45,835 nt of DNA from Gammaproteobacteria bacterium (GTDB lineage: Bacteria > Pseudomonadota > Gammaproteobacteria > Eutrophobiales > Eutrophobiaceae), in contig JAURPG010000003.1 in NCBI GenBank assembly GCA_030835405.1, forward strand, positions 1 through 45,835. Reading direction: 5' to 3'. Numbering within the stretch: position 1 is the stretch's first letter; the number at the start of each line of letters is the position of its first letter. The position numbers and the translations under genes are program-made. Shown here in pieces: positions 16,920 through 25,179 of this stretch. The notes beneath the pieces are model-generated. The model had not been told where the DNA came from. It made no database searches and saw nothing but the letters and a program-made list of their open reading frames with translations.

Positions 16920-18425
16920 TTACTGACCCGGCGGCGGTGGGGCATTGGGGTCCATGACATCCCGGCTTGTTGTCTTTGCACCTAGTTGTTCGAGCAATTT
17001 CGCCGTACTTTCATGATAACCGTACAATCCACGGTATCGAAGCACAGGACTGATACCGGACGCCATACTCCATGGAGTTTCACCATAATTGTCCGTTATA
17101 TTAATCTCGGCGCCTTTCTCCGCAAGGTACTTAACAATTAAATCATTACCGGTAAAAGCAGCCATATGCATGGCAGTCTGACCTTCCTCATTCTTTGCAT
17201 CAATATCAATTCCCATTTCAATCACTGTTTTCACTGCATGGAATGACTTTTCTATATCTTTCTCATTGGCCTGGTTCCCACCCTTAAACGCGCATGCGCC
17301 GGTACAGGCGGCCCTTGCAGCAGCCATTAACGAATTGATGCCGCCTTTTGCGGCAATTTCCTGATCGGCTTCATAGGATTTTAACAGCCCCATCATTTTT
17401 GTATCTGCGGAGATAGAGGCGAGTAAAAATGGCGTGGCACCGACCATGTCAAATGGGCTCCCATCCGGCCCTAGACGTTTACTCTTTTTGATTTGTAAAT
17501 TAGGATCTGCACCCGCTTCCAGCAGTGCATCGGCAAGCTTATACAAATTATCTGGGAGTTGCCGATAAACCGGGTCATAACGCACACCATTCAGGGCTGC
17601 CATGCCATTTGCCATTGAATAATGGAGAGCGGAGATACCATTCTCATCAGTTGCATCAGGATCTGCCCCCATACTTAAAAGATATAATCCAAGATCTTCA
17701 TGTCCCCCGGCAGCTGTAATCACCAGAGCAGTACCCTGTTCAGGGGTAGCTTCATTAGGGTCTGCGCCTGCATCAATAATCGCCTTTGCAGAGGCCACGT
17801 CACCTGAACGCGCAGCAAATAAAAGTGGCGTAAATCCTGAACTGGATTTGGCACTGATATCGGCACCATTTGTCACCAGTAACTGACTGACTTCACCGTG
17901 GCCCTCTGCTGCAGCCCACATTAAAGCTGTTTGATTTTTCTTTTTATCTGAAACATTGGGATTGGCGCCCTTTGCAAGTAATGCGGCGACTGCCTCTGTT
18001 GCCCCTGTTTTTGAACAGTTCATCAATACAGACTCACCACTCCACAGCATAGCATTGGGATTGGCGCCTGCGACCAGTAGTTTCTTAACCAGCTCATTAT
18101 TTCGATTGGTACAGGCAAGATATAATGGTGTCACACCGTAATCATTTGCAGCATTAACATTTGCCTCTGCAAAGAGTAACTGTTGTGAAATTTCGATGTT
18201 ATTACGATGTACAGCCCAGTGTAATGCCGTAGTACCATCGGCCTCAGAAGCATTTACATTGGCTGACTCAGTGATTAACCTGGCAACCCTACCAGCATCC
18301 CCGCGTTTTACGGCATCAAGTAGCGGAAGTTCTCCTACTGAATACGCCGAAGCAGAATAAAGGCATAAAAACAGAAAAATATTTAGCCATTTGAATTGAT
18401 GCTTGCACATGAAAAAATTAATCAC
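16920..18425 (-). CDS. Exported ankyrin-repeat protein, cassette copy B
   Basis: 501 residues. The reading begins at 18425; a second ATG five codons in (18410) is also possible. A signal peptide of about 30 residues is followed by ankyrin repeats (DGTTALHWAVHRNN, NQTALMWAAAEGHG, GFTPLLFAARSGDV, GQTAMHMAAFTGND). Between repeats are non-ankyrin loops shared with copy C: NGVRYDPVYR, the KSKRLGPDGSPFDMVGATP stretch and AACTGACAFKGGNQ with two cysteines. The tail is proline-rich (APPPPGQ). It lies 12 bases after the DUF1552 stop and is last in cassette B. It probably binds the exported partners of the cassette in the periplasm. It lacks the CxxC insertion of copy A. Confidence 0.88.
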   Translation of the reverse strand: MINFFMCKHQFKWLNIFLFLCLYSASAYSVGELPLLDAVKRGDAGRVARLITESANVNASEADGTTALHWAVHRNNIEISQQLLFAEANVNAANDYGVTPLYLACTNRNNELVKKLLVAGANPNAMLWSGESVLMNCSKTGATEAVAALLAKGANPNVSDKKKNQTALMWAAAEGHGEVSQLLVTNGADISAKSSSGFTPLLFAARSGDVASAKAIIDAGADPNEATPEQGTALVITAAGGHEDLGLYLLSMGADPDATDENGISALHYSMANGMAALNGVRYDPVYRQLPDNLYKLADALLEAGADPNLQIKKSKRLGPDGSPFDMVGATPFLLASISADTKMMGLLKSYEADQEIAAKGGINSLMAAARAACTGACAFKGGNQANEKDIEKSFHAVKTVIEMGIDIDAKNEEGQTAMHMAAFTGNDLIVKYLAEKGAEINITDNYGETPWSMASGISPVLRYRGLYGYHESTAKLLEQLGAKTTSRDVMDPNAPPPPGQ

Positions 18426-18437
18426 AGTATTACACCT

Positions 18438-19781
18438 TTATGAGACATTTAATAAATTGACCTTACCTGTGCTATCACCGAACTTCCCTTCCTCAACACC
18501 CAGTTTATCCATAATTGTCAAATAGAGGTTAGAAATAGGTGTTTCTGCCGGATATCTGATGTGCTTGCCGCCTTTCAGTTGCCCTGAACCACCACCAATC
18601 AGAGCAATCGGCAGATCTTGCAACAAATGTTCGTTTCCATCACTTATGGCACTTCCGTACATGACTATCATGTTATCGAGAAGATTTCCTTCAATATCCT
18701 GGGTAGCACGTAATTTCTCCAGATAGTAGGTAAAAAGTTGTGCATGATACAGGTCAATCCTGGCAATTTTTTCAAGAAATACCGGATCATTCCTGTGATG
18801 TGATAACGAATGATGCACATCGGGTATACCAATTTCCTCATATGTCCGGTTACTCTGCTCCGGACCAGTCATAAAGGTAATCATGCGCGTCATGTCCGTC
18901 TGGAATGCCAGGACCTGCAGATCAAACATCAGTTTGAGGTGATCAGCAAATTCAGAAGGAATCCCGGCAGGCCTTTCAAATGACGGGATTTCCCTTGAAG
19001 ACTGTTGCTCAGCTAACTGAATACGTCTCTCTACATCCCGCATGCCTTCCAGGTATTCACTCAATCTTGACTTGTCCTCTACCCCAACCTTTTTCATCAT
19101 TCGATTGGTGGCATCGGTAATGGAATCGAGAATACTCTGTTCCTTTTGAATGCGGGCAAGCCGGAGCGCGGGATCAGTACTATTACTGTCGCCAAATAAC
19201 CGTTCAAACACAGCACGTGGTCTGTATTCAATCGGTAATGGTGTGGTCGGTGATCGCCAACTCAAGGTCATTCTGTAAGCACAGCTCCAACCTTTTTCAC
19301 AGCTTCCTACCACATCAGTATTGTGTAATCCGAGTTCCAGGGATGCCAGCTGGGTATATTGCCCCAGTTCCCTGGCAATAATCTGGTCTATGGATGTACC
19401 AACATGCCCTTCCCGTAATGGATGGACACCGGTCAGGAAAACACCGCCCGCACGCTCGTGCGGTGCAGATTCACCTTCACCGGGCAGCGCATCACCAGCA
19501 CTATTGTTCATGCCACTGAGTACCAGCATCTGGTCACGATATGGTGCCAATGGTTCCATGGTCTGGGGCAGCACAAAATCTTTCCCAGTTTCTGAGGGTA
19601 ACCAGTGCTTCATGTTCACGCCGTTTGGTGTATAAACGATAGAAAATCGTTTTGGCAACGTTGCCTTATCGCCCGCTGCAGCAAGTGCGGGGGACATGGC
19701 ATCAAGCATAGGTAATGCTACACAGGCACCTGCACCGCGCAGGAATGTACGCCGAGGTATGGAACGTTTAAATATCATCAT
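18438..19781 (-). CDS. Tat-exported DUF1552 family protein, cassette copy B
   Basis: 447 residues from the ATG at 19781. A longer reading from 19823 would put 14 extra residues before the leader. The shorter start gives the same MMIFKRSIPRRTFLRG opening as copy C and the same 14-base overlap with the preceding gene as in copies A and C. The twin-arginine leader is followed by the shared blocks: HERAGGVFLTGVHP, SCEKGWSC, YRPRAVFERLFGD, GPEQSNRTY and PDVHHSLSHH. It is part of the DUF1592-DUF1552-ankyrin operon. The histidine cluster suggests metal binding, but no activity is established. Confidence 0.87.
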   Translation of the reverse strand: MMIFKRSIPRRTFLRGAGACVALPMLDAMSPALAAAGDKATLPKRFSIVYTPNGVNMKHWLPSETGKDFVLPQTMEPLAPYRDQMLVLSGMNNSAGDALPGEGESAPHERAGGVFLTGVHPLREGHVGTSIDQIIARELGQYTQLASLELGLHNTDVVGSCEKGWSCAYRMTLSWRSPTTPLPIEYRPRAVFERLFGDSNSTDPALRLARIQKEQSILDSITDATNRMMKKVGVEDKSRLSEYLEGMRDVERRIQLAEQQSSREIPSFERPAGIPSEFADHLKLMFDLQVLAFQTDMTRMITFMTGPEQSNRTYEEIGIPDVHHSLSHHRNDPVFLEKIARIDLYHAQLFTYYLEKLRATQDIEGNLLDNMIVMYGSAISDGNEHLLQDLPIALIGGGSGQLKGGKHIRYPAETPISNLYLTIMDKLGVEEGKFGDSTGKVNLLNVS

Positions 19782-22176
19782 GGCCAGGGGCCCTCCTCTT
19801 CTGAAATGGTGTGCTATCAACAATCGCCAGGATCATTGAAGAAAGTTTGTGATCATCATCTGCAGATTTTCTCATGATGTCGCGCATCACAGGAGCATCA
19901 CGGTAATCAACGCCTCTACCCAATGCATAAGTCAATAATTTTTCAATTGAAGTCAGGATAAAATCATCCTTTCTTTTTTCAATCAGGACTTCTCTCAATT
20001 CTGCCATCCCCTTAAATGGAGTACCGTCAGGTAAAGTCCCGGTAGCATCAATGGAAGAATCAGATGCCGCATCCTCCGTTCGCCATTTGCCAATTGCATC
20101 ATAATTTTCTAGTGCAAACCCGAGCGGGTCCATCACTTTATGACAACTTGCACATACTGGATTGGCCCGATGCTGCTCCATCTGCTGGCGCATATTAAGG
20201 ACCTTCCCCTGATCATTGGTATCTTTTAATGCAGGAATATTGGCCGGTGGTGGTGGTGGTGGTGCACCAAGGATATTTTCCAGTATCCATTTTCCACGAA
20301 TTGTAGGTGCTGTCCTGTTCGGGTATGAGGTTAACGTTAATATGCTACCTTGCCCAAGTAGACCACCCCGGGTTGCATCAGGCAAGCTGACTTTCCTGAA
20401 ATGGCTGCCATAGACATTGGGAATACCGTAATGCCTCGCCAGTCTTTCATTTACAAAGCTATAATCTGCATCAAGCAACTCCAGCATGGATCGGTCATTT
20501 CTAAATATATAATTAAAAAAGTATTCCGTTTCACTTTGAAACGCCTGCCTGAGATTGTCTTCAAAATAGGGAAAAAGATCGGTGTTTGGTGCCGCTGCAT
20601 TTAAATTACCAAGCTGAAGCCATTGTGAAGCAAATTTCTTAATAATGGCTTCCGATTTAGGATCGGATAACATGCGCTTAATCTGCTGTTCAAGTATGAC
20701 AGGATCCGACAGTCTTGCAGATTCAGCCAATGACAATAACTCATCATCCGGGATAGAACGCCATAGAAAAAATGATAATTCGCTGGCAAGTTCCAGGTCA
20801 GAGATATTATATATTTCACCTGGCTTAATGTTGTCAGGACGTTCGACAATAACAAATAAAAATTCAGGCCCCGCAAGCATACGTTCTATAGCTATCCCGA
20901 TTCCTTCATCAAAACTGACAGATTTCCCCTGATGATAAAATACCATCAAGTCACTGACTTCCTGTTCGGAAGGGGGACGACGATATGCCCTGTGTGCCAG
21001 GCTGGTTAAGATTTTCCTGGCACAATCTTCGTCATTATTATTTTGTGGTTGGCAAATAAGAATTTTTTCTCTGCTGGCAGTATCACCAATACCCCTGGCG
21101 TTATAGGGGCCACCAATGGCGACGGTATGGACTGCTGGGACACCACCCTTGTACTGGGCATAATCATAAAGTGTATGTCGAGGGTATTCTGGCTCTTCAG
21201 GAACCGTTGATTCCTTGAGCAAGGTAACTGTTAGCTTGTGCATGCCAGCTTTGGAAGTAAAGCGGGCCTGTAATGCCTCATCGGCCGTTCTCTCATAATG
21301 CTCCTGCTCGACATCACCGGACGTTCCGGATGAGAATATACCCGCGGAACGGCCATATGTTTCACCACCGATTGTAATCAGTTTAATTCTTTCACCATTG
21401 AGGCGAATATCAAACTGGTAGGGTTCCGTCAGTCCTCTTATGTATTCCCTGGAATTACGTTGCAATTTAATCTGGACAACGTACTCACCATCCATGGGGA
21501 AATGATGGTTTACCGATGTCCCGCCCATGGACCCAAATGGCATCTCTTCCCCCATGCGATCATCCTGCATCAGGTAACCAGAAACGGAATAAATATCAAA
21601 GGCTGGTGGCATTTCAGGTTCACCCAGGGCGAGCTTCCTCACTTTTCTGGCTGCTGATATATATTGTTCAGTCAGTAATGGCGAGAGAGTCAATACTTCA
21701 CCAATATTATCAAACCCATACATAGTGTCATCGGAGGGCAAAATGGTATCGTCGTTGATCTCTACCGCAAGAAGATCGCGAACGGAATTAATGTATTCAG
21801 TCTTGTTTAACCGACGGATAGATGGGCCAGCTGGCTTGGGGTCAGTCATGGCCAGGGTATCCAGGGATGTCTCTATATGACTGGCGATAGCCTGGTAGGA
21901 GGACTCATCCGGTCGTGGCATACCCGATGGTGGCATGGACCTGGATTTTAATTTACGAAGGACTTTTTCCCAGATTTCTGCATCTTCTCCAACCTTTGTG
22001 GCATCCACATCCTGGAGCGACAGACCTGCAGTACGCAAAGTATCATTATGGCACCCCATACAATATTGACTGACGATGGCCTGATGTTCAACACCCTCTG
22101 AGGCTTGCTGGGCACTCACATTGAGATAAAAATTTATGCCCAGAGCGATTAGGCAAATCCTGGAAAATACGGTCAT
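19768..22176 (-). CDS. DUF1592/DUF1588/DUF1585 dihaem planctomycete-type cytochrome, cassette copy B
   Basis: 802 residues, the same length as copy A. The signal peptide ends near NVSAQ. An N-terminal haem site CMGCH comes with MPPSGMPRPD. DUF1587 follows (RRLNKTEYINSVRDL), then a central beta-rich part, DUF1595/DUF1592 (GIGIAIERMLAGPEFLF), DUF1588 with RGGLLGQGSILTLTSYPNRT and a PPPPPP stretch, a second haem site CASCHKVMDP, and DUF1585 at the C-terminus. A GGGGGTAG site lies just before the ATG. It is first in cassette B and is preceded by a 177-base gap after cassette C, so B may have its own promoter. It is probably a periplasmic redox protein of unknown substrate. Confidence 0.88.
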   Translation of the reverse strand: MTVFSRICLIALGINFYLNVSAQQASEGVEHQAIVSQYCMGCHNDTLRTAGLSLQDVDATKVGEDAEIWEKVLRKLKSRSMPPSGMPRPDESSYQAIASHIETSLDTLAMTDPKPAGPSIRRLNKTEYINSVRDLLAVEINDDTILPSDDTMYGFDNIGEVLTLSPLLTEQYISAARKVRKLALGEPEMPPAFDIYSVSGYLMQDDRMGEEMPFGSMGGTSVNHHFPMDGEYVVQIKLQRNSREYIRGLTEPYQFDIRLNGERIKLITIGGETYGRSAGIFSSGTSGDVEQEHYERTADEALQARFTSKAGMHKLTVTLLKESTVPEEPEYPRHTLYDYAQYKGGVPAVHTVAIGGPYNARGIGDTASREKILICQPQNNNDEDCARKILTSLAHRAYRRPPSEQEVSDLMVFYHQGKSVSFDEGIGIAIERMLAGPEFLFVIVERPDNIKPGEIYNISDLELASELSFFLWRSIPDDELLSLAESARLSDPVILEQQIKRMLSDPKSEAIIKKFASQWLQLGNLNAAAPNTDLFPYFEDNLRQAFQSETEYFFNYIFRNDRSMLELLDADYSFVNERLARHYGIPNVYGSHFRKVSLPDATRGGLLGQGSILTLTSYPNRTAPTIRGKWILENILGAPPPPPPANIPALKDTNDQGKVLNMRQQMEQHRANPVCASCHKVMDPLGFALENYDAIGKWRTEDAASDSSIDATGTLPDGTPFKGMAELREVLIEKRKDDFILTSIEKLLTYALGRGVDYRDAPVMRDIMRKSADDDHKLSSMILAIVDSTPFQKRRAPGHDDI

Positions 22177-22353
22177 TTACTACCCCCGGTAAGTCATACT
22201 TTAATTTAAAACGATCCGGTCATTATATCGACTTTGAGTTTAAATATTAACCGAATATGCCCAGCCAATTATGGAATATTGTTGAAAAAATAATCCTTTA
22301 CGATCAAGAATTAACTAAGAATAGCTCTCAGCCTGGATTAGCAATGCAAAGGA

Positions 22354-23835
22354 TTATTGACCCGGTGGCGGGGGAGAACGATCATCCATCTGCTCACGGG
22401 TAACCACTTTTGCCCCTAACTTTAATAGCAATGCTGCGGTACTTTCATGATTGCCATACAGACCCTGGTAGCGGATCACAGGACTGATTCCCGATGCCAT
22501 ACTCCATGGTGTTTCACCGTAATTATCAGATACGTTTACCTCTGCTCCCTGGTCATACAGATACTGAACAATTTCGTCGGCACCAATGAACCCCGCCATG
22601 TGCATAGCGGTTTGTCCCTTTTCGGTCCTGGCATTAACATCAACACCCATTTCTACCGCCGTTTTAACTGCCTCCAGGGCAAGCCGACTTCTCTCACTAT
22701 CAGACTGGTTACCACCTTGAAAAGTACAGGACCCGGTGCAGGCGGCCTGGGCAGCGGCAATTAACGGGGTTATCCCGCCCTTGGCTACCAGGCTGGGATC
22801 CGCTTCATATTCGGCCAACAAATTCATTAATTCAACATCTGAAGAAAGTGCTGCGAGCATTAATGGTGTCGCATAGGTCATTTCAAAGGCACTGCCGTCT
22901 GGGCCAAGCCTGTGACTTTTTTGTATCTGGGCATTGGGATCGGCACCGGCTTCAAGCAGGTTTTTAGTCAGGCTGCGCATATTTTCCGGTCGAACCCGAT
23001 AGACTGAGTCATAACGGACACCGTTCACGGTAGACATCCCATTGCGTATAGAGTTATGCAATGCCGTCACACCATATTGATCACCTGAATCGGGATTGGC
23101 ACCTTGTTGCAATAAATATATAGATAGGGCTTCATGACCACTGGCACTGGCAATCACCAGCGTATTTCCCTGTTCTGGTGTACTTTCATTTGGATCGGCA
23201 CCGGCTTCTATGAGGTACTTTGCTGTTTGTACATCTCCTGAGCGTGCTGCAAATAGCAGTGGGGTAAATCCATTATTCGATACAGCCTTAACCTCTGCCC
23301 CATTATCCAACAATGTCTTGACCACATCAGCATGCCCACCCGCGGCAGCCCACATGAGCACAGATTGACCTTTCTCCATTTCTGTTGCATTGACATCTGC
23401 TCCAGCCGAAATCATTGCGATAACAGCATCTACCGCACCTCGTTTAGCGCAGTTCATTAACGACGTTTCACCAGACCACATATCAATATTAGGATCGGCG
23501 TTTGCCTTCAACAATAATTCCACCATTGCCGAGCTTTTATTGGTACAGGCCAGATACAATGGCGTGACACCATAGTCATTTGTTGCATCGGGATTAGCCT
23601 TATTTCTAACCAGGTAATCTGCAACTTTCAGGTTATCCCAGTGTGCCGCCCAGTGTAGTGCAGAGGTACCATCATTATGGGTTGTGTTTATATCTACCAC
23701 ATCATCGTTAAGCAACGCAGTAATCTGATCCATATCATTTTGTTTTGCAGCTTCAACCAAAGGCGGCAGTGATGACGCGAGACTCCCTTTCGTGAACAGA
23801 ACAGTAGCTAGTAACAGACAGTATTTAGTTTTCAT
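22354..23835 (-). CDS. Exported ankyrin-repeat protein, cassette copy C
   Basis: 493 residues with a signal peptide ending near GSLAS, then ankyrin repeats across nearly the full length (DGTSALHWAAHWDN, QSVLMWAAAGGHAD, GFTPLLFAARSGDV, GQTAMHMAGFIGAD). It shares with copy B the loops NGVRYDSVYRVRP, KSHRLGPDGSAFEM and AACTGSCTFQGGNQ and a proline-rich tail (SPPPPGQ). It begins only three bases after the DUF1552 stop. B and C look closer to each other than either is to A, in line with a more recent tandem duplication. The likely role is a periplasmic protein-binding partner for the cassette enzymes. Confidence 0.88.
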   Translation of the reverse strand: MKTKYCLLLATVLFTKGSLASSLPPLVEAAKQNDMDQITALLNDDVVDINTTHNDGTSALHWAAHWDNLKVADYLVRNKANPDATNDYGVTPLYLACTNKSSAMVELLLKANADPNIDMWSGETSLMNCAKRGAVDAVIAMISAGADVNATEMEKGQSVLMWAAAGGHADVVKTLLDNGAEVKAVSNNGFTPLLFAARSGDVQTAKYLIEAGADPNESTPEQGNTLVIASASGHEALSIYLLQQGANPDSGDQYGVTALHNSIRNGMSTVNGVRYDSVYRVRPENMRSLTKNLLEAGADPNAQIQKSHRLGPDGSAFEMTYATPLMLAALSSDVELMNLLAEYEADPSLVAKGGITPLIAAAQAACTGSCTFQGGNQSDSERSRLALEAVKTAVEMGVDVNARTEKGQTAMHMAGFIGADEIVQYLYDQGAEVNVSDNYGETPWSMASGISPVIRYQGLYGNHESTAALLLKLGAKVVTREQMDDRSPPPPGQ

Positions 23836-23838
23836 ATA

Positions 23839-25179
23839 CTAAGCCGTCTCAATATCCAGGCGGCCAGTGCTGTCGCCAAAAGAATCCAGGTGAACGCCAA
23901 GCTTGTCCAGCAGGGTAAGGTAAAGATTTGCTACCGGTGTTTTTTCGGGGTACCGGACATGAATACCACCTTTTAACTGACCCGACCCACCACCGATCAC
24001 AACCAGTGGCAGATTTTGCATGAGGTGGTCATTACCATCGCTGATACCACTGCCATACAGAACAATAATATTATCCAGCAGTGACCCATCCATATCCGGG
24101 GTTGCAGCCAGACGGTCCAGGTAATAACCCATTAATGCCACATGGTAGCTATCGATTTTCTTTAGCTTACCCAGTTTTTCTGCGCTACCCTGATGATGGG
24201 ACAGGGAATGATGCACATCGGGGATTCCAATTTCCTTGTAAGTACGGTTACTTTGTTCCGGCCCCATCATAAAGGTAATAATACGGGTCATGTCTGTCTG
24301 ATAGGCCAGTACCTGTAAATCAAACATTAATTTCAGATGATCAGCAAAGTTTGCCGGGACACCTGAAGGACGCTCAACTGTCGGAATTTCGCGATCTGAT
24401 TGCTGCTCGGCCATCTGGATCCGTCGTTCAACATCACGCATACCCTCAAGATATTCAGAGATTCTGACACGGTCTTGTGGACCTACCTTTTTCATCATCC
24501 GAGAGGCAGCATCTGTTACTGCATCCAACAGGCTCTTGTCTTTCTCTAACCTTTCCATCCGCACTTTGGGGTCGGTGCTGTTATTGTCTCCAAACAATCT
24601 TTCAAATACAGCCCTGGGGCGATATTCAATGGGTAAAGGTGTGGTTGGGTTGCGCCAGGACAAGGTGTTCATAAAGGCACAACTCCAGCCTTTTTCACAG
24701 TGACCAGTCACGTCCGTTGAATGTAAGCCAAGCTCCAATGAAGCCACCTGCGTATGTTGTCCCAGCTCTTTGGCGACTATCTGGTCAACTGATATACCTG
24801 TCTCACCATAACGTAGGGGATGCACGCCTGTTAGAAAGACGCCCCCTGCACGTTCATGGGGTGCGGTCTCTCCCTCTCCAGGCAAGGCATCACCTTCATT
24901 ATTGTCCAGACCTGTCAGGACATGCATTTTATCCTTATATTTCACAATTGGTTCCAAAGACGGGCTCAATTGAAAATTTCTGCCCGTGGCTTCAGGTGTC
25001 CATTGGGACATATTGACGCCATTGGGGGTATATATGATTGAGAACCGTTTTACTGATTCGTGTCCGTCCTTTGCTGCAGCCATGGCAGGCACCATAGCAT
25101 CAAGAAACGGTAATGCAACAGTTGCCCCGGTCCCTTTCAGAAACGTCCTACGATCAATGGCTTTTTTAAATATCATCAT
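23839..25179 (-). CDS. Tat-exported DUF1552 family protein, cassette copy C
   Basis: 446 residues opening MMIFKKAIDRRTFLKGTGA, a twin-arginine leader. The shared family blocks are all present: HERAGGVFLTGVHP, HCEKGWSC, YRPRAVFERLFGDNNS, LKLMFDLQVLAYQTDMTR, GPEQSNRTY and PDVHHSLSHH. The ATG lies 14 bases inside the end of the upstream DUF1592 gene, as in the other two copies. Export as a folded protein and a metal site at the histidine cluster are inferences. The catalytic role, if any, is unknown. Confidence 0.88.
   Translation of the reverse strand: MMIFKKAIDRRTFLKGTGATVALPFLDAMVPAMAAAKDGHESVKRFSIIYTPNGVNMSQWTPEATGRNFQLSPSLEPIVKYKDKMHVLTGLDNNEGDALPGEGETAPHERAGGVFLTGVHPLRYGETGISVDQIVAKELGQHTQVASLELGLHSTDVTGHCEKGWSCAFMNTLSWRNPTTPLPIEYRPRAVFERLFGDNNSTDPKVRMERLEKDKSLLDAVTDAASRMMKKVGPQDRVRISEYLEGMRDVERRIQMAEQQSDREIPTVERPSGVPANFADHLKLMFDLQVLAYQTDMTRIITFMMGPEQSNRTYKEIGIPDVHHSLSHHQGSAEKLGKLKKIDSYHVALMGYYLDRLAATPDMDGSLLDNIIVLYGSGISDGNDHLMQNLPLVVIGGGSGQLKGGIHVRYPEKTPVANLYLTLLDKLGVHLDSFGDSTGRLDIETA

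Noticed and set aside
19782-19823. Longer N-terminus for the copy-B DUF1552 protein
   Set aside because: The start at 19781 gives the same leader and the same 14-base overlap as in copies A and C.
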